Counted from the stretch's first letter, positions 9,501 through 18,709 are shown. The stretch: DNA of 64,000 nt from Belnapia moabensis DSM 16746 (GCF_000745835.1 NZ_JQKB01000002.1:160175-224174); one strand, 5' to 3'. Notes: a model not told the origin generated them from the letters alone. Numbers and translations are program-made.

Positions 9501-10339
9501 GCCGCGCCTTGCTGCTTGGCCAGCGCGTCGAAGGCCATCAGCGTCTCGATCAGCTTCGGGAAGTCGCGCAGCGGCACCATGTTCGGCCCGTCCGACGGTG
9601 CATGGTCCGGGTCGGGATGCGTCTCGATGAAGACGCCCGCGACGCCGACGGCCACGGCAGCCCGCGCCAGCACCGGGACGAATTCCCGCTGCCCGCCCGA
9701 GGAGGTTCCCTGCCCGCCCGGTTGCTGCACGGAATGCGTCGCGTCGAAGATCACCGGCGCGCCCATCGCCGCCATGATCGGCAGCGCCCGCATGTCGGAG
9801 ACCAGCGTATTGTAGCCGAAGGAGGCGCCCCGCTCTGTCGCCAGCACCCGCGGATTACCGGCGCCCGTCACCTTGGCGATGACGTTCTTCATGTCCCAGG
9901 GCGCCAGGAACTGCCCTTTCTTGACGTTCACGACCCGCCCCGTCGCGGCCGCCGCCACCAGCAGGTCGGTCTGCCGACAGAGGAAGGCCGGAATCTGCAG
10001 CACATCGACAGCCTCGGCGATCGGCGCGCACTGCCCGGGCTCGTGCACATCGGTCAGCACCGGCAGGCGCAGGCTCTCGCGGATTTCGGCGAAGACGGGC
10101 AGCGACTGCGCCATGCCCATCCCTCGCGCGCCGCCGGCGCTGGTGCGGTTCGCTTTGTCGAAGCTCGCCTTGAAGATCAGCCCGAAGCCGAGCCCCGCCG
10201 CCACCTCGCGCAGCGCCGAGGCGACTTCAAGCCCATGCGCCCGGCTTTCGAGCTGGCATGGGCCGGCGATGACGGCGAGCGGCAGATGGTTGCCGAGGCG
10301 AACCTGGCCGATGGTGACGACCGGATCGGGGGCGGACAT
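9497..10339 (-). CDS. kdsA: 3-deoxy-8-phosphooctulonate synthase
   Basis: A protein of 280 residues, the standard KdsA length. Diagnostic segments are [63 protein letters not shown] and the C-terminal [23 protein letters not shown] motif (here beginning VFIETHPDP). The enzyme condenses phosphoenolpyruvate with arabinose 5-phosphate. The start at 10339 ([11 protein letters not shown]) was preferred to an upstream ATG whose extension is basic and not conserved-looking. It is the first gene of the KDO operon and is divergent from the flagellin gene across about 200 bases. Confidence 0.94.
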   Translation of the reverse strand: MSAPDPVVTIGQVRLGNHLPLAVIAGPCQLESRAHGLEVASALREVAAGLGFGLIFKASFDKANRTSAGGARGMGMAQSLPVFAEIRESLRLPVLTDVHEPGQCAPIAEAVDVLQIPAFLCRQTDLLVAAAATGRVVNVKKGQFLAPWDMKNVIAKVTGAGNPRVLATERGASFGYNTLVSDMRALPIMAAMGAPVIFDATHSVQQPGGQGTSSGGQREFVPVLARAAVAVGVAGVFIETHPDPDHAPSDGPNMVPLRDFPKLIETLMAFDALAKQQGAA

Positions 10340-10536
10340 GGCGATGCTGTTCCCTCTAGCGCGGGTGGGCGCCAAACGCCCGTATCCCCCATTCCGGTCG
10401 GCCGGATCAAGCGGGCTCGGCTTTTTGCGTGGGAGATGATTTTCCACATATCGCTTTCATCGGTTCTTTACCCGGAACGGGCACCATTCCCTCAACCGGC
10501 CCGAGGATCGCGGTCGCCAGCCAAGGGAAAAGCCCG
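10340..10536. promoter_or_regulatory. Divergent intergenic region kdsA / flagellin
   Basis: This 197-base region must hold promoters for both kdsA (leftward) and the flagellin gene (rightward). The right half is comparatively AT-rich (ttttccacatatcgctttc). A GGC...TTTTTGC arrangement near 10420-10437 resembles a sigma-54 site, but the spacing between the GG and GC elements is one base too long. No promoter can be assigned with confidence. A ribosome-binding stretch AAGGGAAAAG precedes the flagellin ATG. Confidence 0.35.
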
Positions 10537-11373
10537 ATGCCGCTGAATTCCGTGAACACCAATGTCGGCGCCATGGTGGCGCTGCAGTCGCTCAATCGGA
10601 CAGGGGATGACCTGGCGGCGACGCAGAAGCGCATCTCGACCGGCTTCCGCGTCGCCGATGCGAAGGATGACGGCGCGGCCTACGCGGTCGCCGAGCGCAT
10701 CCGCGGCGCCGTTGCCGCCACCACCTCGGCCAATGAGCAGTTGGGCGGCGTGAAAGGCCTGCTCGATGTCTCGAACGCCGCCCTGGAGAATGTCTCCTCC
10801 GCCCTTACCAAGCTCCAGGCCGTGGCCGTGAAGCTGGCGGACGGCACCATCACCGATGAGCAGCGCAGCCAGTACCAGGCCCAGGCCGGCGAGCTGACCA
10901 ACAACGTCAAGTCATTCATCAAGGACGCCAGCTACAACGGCCTCAACGTCCTCGACGACCCGGCCAACCTCGCCGTCCAGGTCGTGACCAACGGGACGGG
11001 CACCTACTACACCTTCAGCGGCTTCAAGGCGATCACCGACGTCCTCAACAGCGTCTCCACCGCCAGCACCTGGACGAAGCCGGACGCTTCCAACGCGCTC
11101 ACCAAGACAGGCGCGATCGGCAAGGCGATCACCGCAACGCTGAGCCAGCTGAACAATTTCGGCAGCTACTCGAACTACATCGACAGCCAGATCAACTACA
11201 ACAAGTCGATCCTCGATGCGCAGCAGAGTGGCCTCGGCGCGCTGATCGACACCGATATGGCGAAGGAGAGCGCCCGGCTCCAGGCGTTGCAGATCCGCCA
11301 GCAGCTCGGCACCCAGGCGCTCGGCATCGCCAACCAGGCGCCGCAGTCCCTCGTCAGCCTGTTCCGCGGCTGA
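10537..11373 (+). CDS. Flagellin, short form
   Basis: A protein of 278 residues. The N-terminal half follows the flagellin D0/D1 pattern: VNTNVGAMVALQSLNRTGDD, QKRISTGFRVADAKDDGAAY, and AERIRGAVAATTSANEQ. The C-terminal D0/D1 is also present: QSGLGALIDTDMAKESARLQ, then ALQIRQQLGTQALGIANQAP. The middle variable domain is very short, so the filament surface should be nearly bare, as in other small alphaproteobacterial flagellins. The start at 10537 has a good upstream ribosome-binding site and gives the canonical MPLNSVNTN. No other flagellar gene is in the window, so it stands alone among cell-surface genes. It ends one base from the convergent lipoprotein gene. Confidence 0.92.
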   Translation: MPLNSVNTNVGAMVALQSLNRTGDDLAATQKRISTGFRVADAKDDGAAYAVAERIRGAVAATTSANEQLGGVKGLLDVSNAALENVSSALTKLQAVAVKLADGTITDEQRSQYQAQAGELTNNVKSFIKDASYNGLNVLDDPANLAVQVVTNGTGTYYTFSGFKAITDVLNSVSTASTWTKPDASNALTKTGAIGKAITATLSQLNNFGSYSNYIDSQINYNKSILDAQQSGLGALIDTDMAKESARLQALQIRQQLGTQALGIANQAPQSLVSLFRG

Positions 11374-11374
11374 G

Positions 11375-12091
11375 CTAGTTCCGCCGTACGTCCCAGAAGG
11401 CGGAAGGTGGCATTGAACTTGCGGCACCCTGTCGCGGCGGCAGGCCGGCGGGCATCGGCTCGGCGATCGGTGGCAGCGGCGTCAGCGCCCGCTCCGGCGG
11501 CCCACCGGGCATGCCCGTCACCGGCGGCAGGCTTTCATAAGCCCGCGACATCGGCGCGCGCGGCGGCACGGCGGAGAATGCCGGCGCGGCACTCAGCTGC
11601 GTGGGCAGCGGCCCTGAAACCGGCCCCTGATACGGCGCAGAGGCCGGCTGTAGTGGTGGCAGCTCCGGCATCGGCGGGAGGCGCGAACTGGCCTGGATCG
11701 GTACCGCCCCGCCCTGCAAGGCGGCCAGCCTCGGCGGTTCTCCCGGCAGCACGCCCCGCTGCATCGCCGCCGGCGCAGCCACAGGCGCGGCGCTCCCGAG
11801 CAGGATGGGCGCCGCCCCACCGCGCAGAGGCGCCGCCGCATCGGCACAACGGAAGACCAGATCATAATCCGCAGGGTTGATCTGCCGCCGTAGCATCTGC
11901 GCCTGACCTCCCCGGCTGCCACAGAAGGCCGAGGCCTCGCTCAGCGCCTGCTGCGTTGCACCCCCGAGATTCCGGCTCGCCACGATGAGGCGATAGGTGC
12001 CATCCGCCAGCGGCGTCACCCCGGAGGAGCGCTGCCCCGAGCAGCCAACCAGCAGCCCCATCCCGATCGCCACCCAAACCGTCGCGCGCAT
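11375..12091 (-). CDS. Putative lipoprotein with proline-rich tail
   Basis: A protein of 238 residues that I cannot assign to a named family. The N-terminus MRATVWVAIGMGLLVGC is a clear lipoprotein signal with the lipobox ending at Cys17. Residues about 25-80 form a small folded-looking region (YRLIVASRNLGGATQQALSE, then ASAFCGSRG and DYDLVFRCAD). Two cysteines there could form a disulfide. The remaining 150 residues are proline/alanine/leucine-rich low-complexity sequence, perhaps a periplasmic spacer. It is divergent from the TctC-like gene. Confidence 0.7.
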   Translation of the reverse strand: MRATVWVAIGMGLLVGCSGQRSSGVTPLADGTYRLIVASRNLGGATQQALSEASAFCGSRGGQAQMLRRQINPADYDLVFRCADAAAPLRGGAAPILLGSAAPVAAPAAMQRGVLPGEPPRLAALQGGAVPIQASSRLPPMPELPPLQPASAPYQGPVSGPLPTQLSAAPAFSAVPPRAPMSRAYESLPPVTGMPGGPPERALTPLPPIAEPMPAGLPPRQGAASSMPPSAFWDVRRN

Positions 12092-12255
12092 GCACCCCTG
12101 CCCTAACGCCTGCGCGGTTTGTACCCGGCCGGCCGGCCGAGGGCAGCATAAAACGCAAAACGGGATCGGAATTGGTCCGAGTTGTCGTCTACCGCGACAG
12201 GCTCGCCTCACCCTCCGCGCCGGGGCATGGTTCGGCAAAGACCTGGGAGGAAGCA

Positions 12256-13233
12256 ATGCCGCAAGCCCTGACTCGCCGCCGCACCCTCGCTGCGCCGGCC
12301 CTTCTGCTCGCCCATCCCGCCGCGGCGCAAGGCGCCTGGCCAGGTAAGCCGGTCACCTTGATCGTCCCTTGGGCGCCTGGCGGGTCGAACGATGTCGTGG
12401 CTCGGCTGCTCGCCCCGCATCTCGAAGCCCGCTTCGGCCAGCCCTTCATCATCGAGAACCGTCCGGGCGGCGGCGGCAGCATCGGAATGGGGCTGGTGGC
12501 ACGGGCCCGGCCGGACGGGCTGACGCTGCTCGTCTCGTCGGCCTCCAACCATGTCTTCCACCCGCTCATCGCCCAGGATCTTGGCTATGACGTCCGGGAG
12601 GCGCTCGAGGGCATCGCCATGCTGGTCGATGTGCCGAATGTCCTCGCCGCGACGAAGGCCTTGGGCATCCGCACGGTGCCGGACCTCATCGCCAAGGCGA
12701 AGGCCGATCCGCGCGGCATGAGCTTCGGCTCCTCCGGCGTCGGCTCCTCGAACCATCTGGCGGGTGAGCTGTTCCGGCTGCGGACGGGCCTCGACCTGAC
12801 GCATGTGCCCTATCGTGGCGGCGGCCAGGCGATCACCGACCTTGTCGCCGGCACGGTGCCGATCGTCTTCCTCAACCTGCCGACCGTGGTGGGGCCTGCC
12901 GATGCTGGGCGGGTAACGCTGCTCGCCGTCTGCACGGACCGGCGCGTCGCCAGCCGGCCGGACATCCCCACCATGCAGGAGGGCGGCGTGCCGGATTATG
13001 CCGTCCGCTCCTGGACCGGCCTCTTCGCCCCGCGCGGCACAGCACGATCAGCGATCGAGGCCCTAGCCTCGGCACTCCAGGAAACCCTCGCCATGCCCGC
13101 CATCCGCGCCCGCCTGACCGAGATGGCGAGCGAGCCGATCTGGATGGACCCGGCCGAGACCGACCGTTTCGTCGCCGCGGAATACGAGCGCTGGGCGCCC
13201 GTCATCCGCCGCGCGAATGTCAGGCTGGAATAG
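12256..13233 (+). CDS. Bug/TctC-family tripartite tricarboxylate transporter binding protein
   Basis: A protein of 325 residues, the typical Bug family length. MPQALTRRRTLAAPALLLAH followed by AAAQG is a signal peptide. The mature start WPGKPVTLIVPWAPGGSNDV and the segments IIENRPGGGGSIG, LTHVPYRGGGQAITDLVAG and RPDIPTMQEGGVPDY are family signatures. Such periplasmic proteins bind carboxylates such as citrate, tricarballylate or aromatic acids and deliver them to TctAB, which is not in the window. The start at 12256 has a GGGAGG ribosome-binding site. The gene converges with tcuA, overlapping it by 14 bases, which suggests a link to tricarballylate or a related acid. Confidence 0.9.
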   Translation: MPQALTRRRTLAAPALLLAHPAAAQGAWPGKPVTLIVPWAPGGSNDVVARLLAPHLEARFGQPFIIENRPGGGGSIGMGLVARARPDGLTLLVSSASNHVFHPLIAQDLGYDVREALEGIAMLVDVPNVLAATKALGIRTVPDLIAKAKADPRGMSFGSSGVGSSNHLAGELFRLRTGLDLTHVPYRGGGQAITDLVAGTVPIVFLNLPTVVGPADAGRVTLLAVCTDRRVASRPDIPTMQEGGVPDYAVRSWTGLFAPRGTARSAIEALASALQETLAMPAIRARLTEMASEPIWMDPAETDRFVAAEYERWAPVIRRANVRLE

Positions 13234-14737
13234 GCGCCGCCAGCCCGCCGGCATTGACCCTCAAATCGGCCGCCGCCGTGGCACCGGCAAGCTTGCCGAA
13301 GACCGCGCCGTTGATGAGGCCCGAGCCGCCCGGGTAGTTGAAGTAGAACACGCCGCCCACCAGCTCCCCGGCCGCGTAGAGCCCGGTGATCGGCTGCTGG
13401 TCCGCATCCAGCACCCGCGCCTGGTTGTCGATCCTGAGGCCGCCGAAGGTGAAGGTGATGCCGCACCCTACCTGATAGGCCTCGAAGGGCCCGTCCTCGA
13501 TGGTATTCGCCCAGTTGGACTTGTTGACTGCCAGCCCCTCGGTACGGCGCCCGTCCTTGACGTTCGGGTTGAAGGGGATGTCGCGCCGCACGGCCGCGTT
13601 GTAGGCACGGATCTCATCAAGGAAGGCACGGCCGTCCACGCCCTCCAGCTTCGCCGCCAGCTCCTCCAGCGTGTCGGCCTTCACCTTCGTCACCTGCTTG
13701 ATGCGGTACTCGTCGCGCAGCACATGCAGGACCTTCTGATCGAAGACCTGCCAGGCGAAATTGCCCGGCTGCTCCAGCACTACGCGGCCATACTTGGCGT
13801 AGGTGTAGTTGCGGAAATCGGCGCCCTCGTCGAGGAAGCGGCGGCCATTGGCGTTGATGAGTACGCTCCACGGATAGCTGTGCTTCTGGAAGGCGTCGCC
13901 CACCGCAAGGTCGCCATACTCCGGCGCATTGAAATCCCACTGCACCGCATGGCAGCCGGAGTAGTTGCCGAAGGGCGAGGCGCCGATCTCGAGCGCCATC
14001 TTGATGCCGTCACCCGTGTTGAAGCGTGTGCCCCGCACCTTGGCGAGTTCCCAGCCTGGCCCGAGATAGCGCGTCCGCATCTCCGCATCGCCCTGGAAGC
14101 CGCCGGCCGCGAGAATTACCGAAGGCGCCTTGATGTCGTAGATGCGGCCCGGGGACTTCACCCGCACCCCCTCGACCTTGAAGCCGTCATAGAGGATTCG
14201 CTGCGCCCGTGTCGCGTAGCGGATGTCGATACCGCGCTTCCGCGCCGCCTCCGTCTCCGCGGCGACGAGGCCGGGGCCACCGCCCCAAGCTTCCACCGTC
14301 AACCCGCCCCAGAACTTGAACTTGCCATCCACCTTGAAGGCCTGCCGCCCCCAGATGGGTGCAAATTTCACGCCCTTGCCGCGCAGCCACTTCATCGTCT
14401 CGAAGCTGCGCCGCACCAGGATGTCGCAGAGCTCCGGGTCCGTGCGGTTCCGTGTCACGCGGAACATGTCGTCGAAGAACTGGTCCTCGGTATAGGTGCC
14501 GAAATCCGTCTGGGCGCATTCGGCATCAGTCAGGTCGGGCATGATCACCCGCAGGTCCTCGACGCCACGATAGGCGAAGCGGATGGCGCCCGCGGTGAAG
14601 CGGGTATTGCCCCCCGCCTCATCCTCCGGCGCCCGCTCCAGCATGACGACGCGGGCACCCTGCTCCTGGGCGGAGAGCGCGGCACAGAAGGCGGCATTGC
14701 CGCCGCCGACCACGATGACGTCGAATTCCTCAGCCAT
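13220..14737 (-). CDS. tcuA: FAD-dependent tricarballylate dehydrogenase-like protein
   Basis: A protein of 505 residues. The N-terminal FDVIVVGGGNAAFCAALSAQ is the dinucleotide-binding fold. RAPEDEAGGNTRFTAGAIRF and the later HAVQWDFNAPEYGD and AGELVGGVFYFNYPGGSGL match the TcuA branch of the fumarate reductase/succinate dehydrogenase flavoprotein superfamily. TcuA oxidises tricarballylate to cis-aconitate. The electron-transfer partner TcuB and transporter TcuC are not visible here. The ATG is preceded by GGAGGTC, and two TGTA-type half-sites lie just upstream. A related substrate cannot be excluded. Confidence 0.85.
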   Translation of the reverse strand: MAEEFDVIVVGGGNAAFCAALSAQEQGARVVMLERAPEDEAGGNTRFTAGAIRFAYRGVEDLRVIMPDLTDAECAQTDFGTYTEDQFFDDMFRVTRNRTDPELCDILVRRSFETMKWLRGKGVKFAPIWGRQAFKVDGKFKFWGGLTVEAWGGGPGLVAAETEAARKRGIDIRYATRAQRILYDGFKVEGVRVKSPGRIYDIKAPSVILAAGGFQGDAEMRTRYLGPGWELAKVRGTRFNTGDGIKMALEIGASPFGNYSGCHAVQWDFNAPEYGDLAVGDAFQKHSYPWSVLINANGRRFLDEGADFRNYTYAKYGRVVLEQPGNFAWQVFDQKVLHVLRDEYRIKQVTKVKADTLEELAAKLEGVDGRAFLDEIRAYNAAVRRDIPFNPNVKDGRRTEGLAVNKSNWANTIEDGPFEAYQVGCGITFTFGGLRIDNQARVLDADQQPITGLYAAGELVGGVFYFNYPGGSGLINGAVFGKLAGATAAADLRVNAGGLAAPIPA

Positions 14738-14752
14738 GGCGACCTCCGATCA

Positions 14753-14772
14753 TTGTACACGGATGTATACAT
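14753..14772. promoter_or_regulatory. Repeated TGTA(C/T)AC operator-like site upstream of tcuA
   Basis: Two near-identical half-sites, TTGTACAC and TGTATACA, lie close together 16-35 bases upstream of the tcuA start, overlapping the ribosome-binding region. GntR- and similar-family repressors of acid catabolism often bind TGTA-type palindromes of this kind. The site is a candidate operator only. No regulator gene is nearby. Confidence 0.35.
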
Positions 14773-14815
14773 GGATCGGCAGCCCTGTCCAGGCCGGGGG
14801 CCGCACCTCGCCGGC

Positions 14816-15283
14816 CTACTGCCCCTGGGGAACGTTGTAGAGGATGTTGGCGGAAACGCCCGTGAAGTCGTCGGTATAGGAAGTGTGCTGAATATCGATC
14901 GAGCTGAAGTTGAGCGAGAAGCTGTCCAACGGCATCCCGTCCGAACTGCCGGCATGTGCGAAGGACAGGATCCCGACGTCGGTCAGCGTATAGACCATGT
15001 AGGGGAGCAGCATCGCCTGGCCCTGCCGGACGAAGCTGATGGTAACCTTGCGGTCGAACTTGCCGGTGAAACCCTCGGTCAACAGGCCGATGGAACTCTT
15101 GTCGCTCAGCTTGGAGCAGTTGACCTCGCTTACCGAAGGCTCGACCCGCGCCCGCGCGCCGGAATGGACCGCGGAGCCGCTGCGCGACATCGACCAACTC
15201 ACCGAGGCCAACTCGATATAGCCGCTTTCGCCGTTCAGGCTGTGCTCGCCTTCGACACCCTCATACTTCATGAAAATAGCCAT
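14816..15283 (-). CDS. hcp: Type VI secretion Hcp-family protein (copy 1)
   Basis: A protein of 155 residues, normal for Hcp. The pattern MAIFMKYEGVEGE, then ELASVSWSMSRSG and the central KFDRKVTISFVRQGQ match Hcp tube-forming proteins. The C-terminal half keeps the family's alternating strand pattern, ending ILYNVPQGQ. Hcp hexamers stack into the inner tube and carry small effectors. It is about 107 bases downstream of the second hcp and separated from it by a strong hairpin, so it may have its own promoter. The two copies are clearly divergent in sequence and may make different tubes or carry different cargo. Confidence 0.88.
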   Translation of the reverse strand: MAIFMKYEGVEGEHSLNGESGYIELASVSWSMSRSGSAVHSGARARVEPSVSEVNCSKLSDKSSIGLLTEGFTGKFDRKVTISFVRQGQAMLLPYMVYTLTDVGILSFAHAGSSDGMPLDSFSLNFSSIDIQHTSYTDDFTGVSANILYNVPQGQ

Positions 15284-15335
15284 GAGGCTGCCTCGGCACA
15301 ATATTCAGGAGGACGGGAACGAGGCCCGGGCGGCA

Positions 15336-15363
15336 GGGATGCGACGGCAGGCCGCCGCATCCC
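15336..15363 (-). terminator. Stem-loop between the two hcp genes
   Basis: GGGATGCG and CGCATCCC form a perfect 8-base stem, continued inside by CGGC/GCCG after one mismatch, with a very small loop. It lies after the stop of the upstream hcp and before the ribosome-binding site of the second. No T-run follows on either strand, so it may be an attenuator or RNA-stabilising element rather than a full terminator. Confidence 0.5.
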
Positions 15364-15389
15364 CTTTCCCGGACGGGAGCAGCGCTGTC

Positions 15390-15863
15390 TTACGACCCGG
15401 TGCCCTTGGACAGGTCCCAGGTGTAGTAGACCGGCGAGCCGGTGAGGTCGTCGCCGACCGGGTTGTAGCCGAGCTTCACCTTGTCGAAGTTCAGGCTGAG
15501 CGATTCGTTCGGCCGGTCGCCACCGGAGCTCATCGAGAAGCCGGAAACGCCGCAGCCCTCGAGATCGACGGTGAAGTAGGCGGTCGGCTTCGCGCCGCCG
15601 GTGCGGACGAAGCGGATCTCGACCTTCTTGTCGAGCTTGCCGTGCAGCGCTTCCTCGAACAGCTTGATGCTGGTGTTGTCGCTCTGCTTGGTGATCGTGA
15701 TCTCGCTGACGGACACCACGGAGCCTTCACGGGTCGAGGTGCCGCGGGCCGAGGCGATGGCGCGGCCGACGCCGAACTGGAAGCTGCCGACCTCGAAGAA
15801 GTCGGAGAAGCCTTCGACCTTCGACTCGCCCTTGATATCGCCGTACTTCACGAGAATCGCCAT
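15390..15863 (-). CDS. hcp: Type VI secretion Hcp-family protein (copy 2)
   Basis: A protein of 157 residues. MAILVKYGDIKGESKVEGFS, then FFEVGSFQFGVGRAI, KQSDNTSIKLFEEALHG and KLDKKVEIRFVRTGG are classic Hcp segments. The C-terminus SPVYYTWDLSKGTGS gives the usual tail. Its start overlaps the clpV stop by one base (TAATG), so it is translationally coupled to clpV. A strong hairpin follows it. Confidence 0.92.
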   Translation of the reverse strand: MAILVKYGDIKGESKVEGFSDFFEVGSFQFGVGRAIASARGTSTREGSVVSVSEITITKQSDNTSIKLFEEALHGKLDKKVEIRFVRTGGAKPTAYFTVDLEGCGVSGFSMSSGGDRPNESLSLNFDKVKLGYNPVGDDLTGSPVYYTWDLSKGTGS

Positions 15864-18565
15864 TACTTTATCCCTTTCTGCCTGCCCGGCTCCCGGTGAC
15901 GGCCCGCTGCCGTCGCCTTGCCGATATCATACTGGAACGTACCCCCCTCGCCCATCGCGACCTTCACCCGGCCGACCTCGCCGCCTTCCGCCAATCGCGA
16001 AAGAATTCGAGATGACAACTCGGGTAGCATCGTACGGTTGAGGATATTTTCAATATTTCGTGCGCCGCTTTCAACCTCTTTGCAGCGGGCGACGATGGCC
16101 TCCGGCACGCTCTCATCCACCTCGAACTCGACCCCGTAGGCCGACTTCACTCGCCGCCCGATCCGCTTCAGCTGCAACCCGACGATCAGCTTCATGATGT
16201 CGTCGGCCAGCGGGTAGTAGGTGACGATGTTGCAGCGGCCGAGGAAGGCCGGCTTGAACACCTTCAGCAGGTCGGGCCTGAGCGCCTCGGTCAGCGCTTC
16301 CGGCTCCGGCATCAGGTCCGGGTCGGCGCAGAGCTTGGCAATGGTGTCCGTCCCGGCATTCGAGGTCATGATGATGACGGTGTTGCGGAAGTCGATGTCC
16401 CGCCCCTCCCCGTCCTTCATGTTGCCCTTGTCGAAGACCTGGTAGAACACGTCCTGCACGCCGGGATGGGCCTTCTCCATCTCGTCCAGCAGCACGACGC
16501 TGTAGGGCCGCCGCCGCACCGCCTCGGTCAGCACGCCGCCCTCGCCGTAGCCCACATAGCCCGGCGGCGAGCCCATCAGGAGCGAGACCTTATGCTCCTC
16601 CTTGAACTCGCTCATGTTGATCGTCGTCAGGTTCTGCTCGCCGCCATAGAGCAGGTCGGCGACGGCCAGCGCCGTCTCCGTCTTGCCGACGCCTGAGGTG
16701 CCGACCATCATGAAGACGCCGATCGGCTTGCGCGGATCGGTCAGCCCGGCGCGATTTGTCTGAATCGCCTGCGCGATGGCCGCCAGCGCATGCGGCTGGC
16801 CGACAACGCGCTCCTCCAGTTTGTCCTTCAGGTTCAGGATGGTCTTGATCTCGTCCGAGACCATTCGCCCGACCGGGATGCCGGTCCAGGTAGCAACCAC
16901 CTCGGCGACGGCTTGGCCATCGACCACCGGATGCACCAGCGGCTCCTCGCCCTGAAGCGCATGCAGCGCCTCGGTAGCGCTGGCGAGCGCCGCCTTGGCC
17001 TCAGCCGCCTCGGTCCCGGCCGCCATCGCCGCCTCGATCGCCTCGCGCGATTCGCGGATGCGGGCGACGAGCTCCTTCTCCTCCTTGTAGCGCGCCTCAA
17101 GCGAAGCGAGCGCGGCGCCGACCGCCCCCCGCTCCTCCTCCAGCGCGCCGCGCCGCGCCGCATGGTCCTGACCCGCCGCCTCCTCGCGCGCGATGGCGCC
17201 GAGCTCGGTGGCGATGAGGTCGAGACGCCGCCGCCGGTCCTCGATCGGCGCCGGCTCCGCCGCCTGGCTCATGGCGACGCGGGCGCAAGCGGTATCGAGG
17301 AGCGAGACGCCCTTGTCCGGCAGTTGGCGCGCCGGAATATATCGGGCCGAGAGCACGCAGGCCTGCTCCACCGCCTCATCGAGGATGCGGACGCCGTGGT
17401 GCTTCTCCAGCACCGGCACCAGCCCGCGCAACATGGCCTGGGCGAGCGGCACGGCGGGCTCGCCCACCTGCACCACCTGGAAGCGCCGCGTCAGCGCCGC
17501 ATCCTTCTCGAAGTACTTCTTGTACTCGGCCCAGGTCGTGGCCGCGAGGCAGCGCAGCTCGCCACGCGCCAGCGCCGGCTTCAACAGGTTGGCGGCGTCA
17601 TTCTGACCCTGCGCGCCACCGGCGCCGATCAGCGTATGCGCCTCGTCGATGAACATGACGACCGGCACCGGCGAAGCCTTCACCGCGTCGATGACGCCCT
17701 TCAGCCGGTTCTCGAATTCGCCCTTCACGCCCGCACCGGCCTGCAGCAGGCCAAGGTCGAGCGACATCAGCTTCACCTTGCGCAGCGCCTCCGGCACGTC
17801 GCCGGCGGCTATGCGCAGCGCGAGGCCCTCCGCGACCGCGGTCTTGCCGACGCCCGGCTCGCCGGTGAGGATCGGGTTGTTCTGCCGGCGCCGCGTCAGG
17901 ATGTCGATGACCTGGCGGATCTCGCCATCACGGCCGAGGATCGGGTCGATCTTCCCCGCCTTCGCCTGCGCCGTAAGGTCGGTGCAGAACTGCTCCAGCG
18001 GCCCACCGCCGCGGGGCGCCTCGCCCGGTGCACCACCCATGGCCGCCGGCGCCTCGCCCGGCAGCGGCGCGCCGGCTTCCCCGGCCTCCTCGCTGCCTTC
18101 GCAAAGCGTGTCGAGCCCGCCGCGCCGCAGCGCATCGGCCGGCACGGAGAGCAGGCTCGGCGCGCTGTCCTTCACCGTGCGTTGGAGCACCTCGTCCGAC
18201 AGCAGCGCCGCCAGCATATGGCCGGAGCGGATGCGCCCGGTCCCGCCCTCCAGCGAGGCCAGCATCCAAGCTTCCCGCAACCAGGTGACGATGTCCGGCG
18301 AGAGCGAGGGCGCCCGCGCATTGCCCGTGCGCAGTTTGTCGAGCGCACGGGTCAGCTCGGCGATTACTCGGCCGCTGTCGATACCCTGCTTGCGCAGCAG
18401 GACGTTGATGTCGGTGCCCTGGGTCTCGACCAGCTTCAGCAGCAGGTGCTCGATCTCGACATTGTAGTGGGAGCGCGACAAGGTCAGCCCGGCCGCTGCC
18501 TCGAGCTGCCGCCGGCCGAGGGCGCTGAGCCGGCCGACGAGGGATTTCAGGTCGATCGGCACCAT
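15863..18565 (-). CDS. clpV: Type VI secretion ATPase ClpV (TssH)
   Basis: A protein of 900 residues, the usual ClpV1 length. The N-terminal Clp-N domain (about residues 1-150) includes the LEAAAGLTLSRSHYNVEIEH region that in ClpV binds the sheath protein TssC. The first AAA domain has Walker A GEPGVGKT at 235-242 and Walker B FIDEAH at 305-310; the second has GTSGVGKTE near residue 610 and LLDEMEKAHP. A coiled-coil middle domain lies between. ClpV disassembles contracted sheaths for recycling. It is the first gene of clpV-hcp-hcp, divergent from tssA. Confidence 0.95.
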   Translation of the reverse strand: MVPIDLKSLVGRLSALGRRQLEAAAGLTLSRSHYNVEIEHLLLKLVETQGTDINVLLRKQGIDSGRVIAELTRALDKLRTGNARAPSLSPDIVTWLREAWMLASLEGGTGRIRSGHMLAALLSDEVLQRTVKDSAPSLLSVPADALRRGGLDTLCEGSEEAGEAGAPLPGEAPAAMGGAPGEAPRGGGPLEQFCTDLTAQAKAGKIDPILGRDGEIRQVIDILTRRRQNNPILTGEPGVGKTAVAEGLALRIAAGDVPEALRKVKLMSLDLGLLQAGAGVKGEFENRLKGVIDAVKASPVPVVMFIDEAHTLIGAGGAQGQNDAANLLKPALARGELRCLAATTWAEYKKYFEKDAALTRRFQVVQVGEPAVPLAQAMLRGLVPVLEKHHGVRILDEAVEQACVLSARYIPARQLPDKGVSLLDTACARVAMSQAAEPAPIEDRRRRLDLIATELGAIAREEAAGQDHAARRGALEEERGAVGAALASLEARYKEEKELVARIRESREAIEAAMAAGTEAAEAKAALASATEALHALQGEEPLVHPVVDGQAVAEVVATWTGIPVGRMVSDEIKTILNLKDKLEERVVGQPHALAAIAQAIQTNRAGLTDPRKPIGVFMMVGTSGVGKTETALAVADLLYGGEQNLTTINMSEFKEEHKVSLLMGSPPGYVGYGEGGVLTEAVRRRPYSVVLLDEMEKAHPGVQDVFYQVFDKGNMKDGEGRDIDFRNTVIIMTSNAGTDTIAKLCADPDLMPEPEALTEALRPDLLKVFKPAFLGRCNIVTYYPLADDIMKLIVGLQLKRIGRRVKSAYGVEFEVDESVPEAIVARCKEVESGARNIENILNRTMLPELSSRILSRLAEGGEVGRVKVAMGEGGTFQYDIGKATAAGRHREPGRQKGIK

Positions 18566-18709
18566 GGCCTGTTAATCTCCCGCCAACTACTTCGGCCGTT
18601 GCTTCGAATGGTCGGGACCGTAAACAATTTGGGTAAGCGCTGTCCAGCATGATAGCGTATCGGTTGCGGGCCCGCGGGCCTTTATTTCACCAGCAAGAGT
18701 CGATCCTGC
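18566..18709. promoter_or_regulatory. Divergent promoter region clpV / tssA
   Basis: These 144 bases separate the two arms of the type VI locus and must drive both. They contain a perfect 10-base palindrome GCGGGCCCGC at 18666-18675 on the tssA side, and AT-richer stretches around 18615-18650. A weak TTGGGT...GATAGC pair (16-base spacing) points toward tssA. Nothing matches a sigma-54 site convincingly. Confidence 0.4.

Noticed and set aside
10415..10440. Sigma-54 promoter for the flagellin gene
   Set aside because: A GGC...TTTTTGC arrangement is present, but the GG-to-GC distance is one base too long and the conserved bases are only partly matched.
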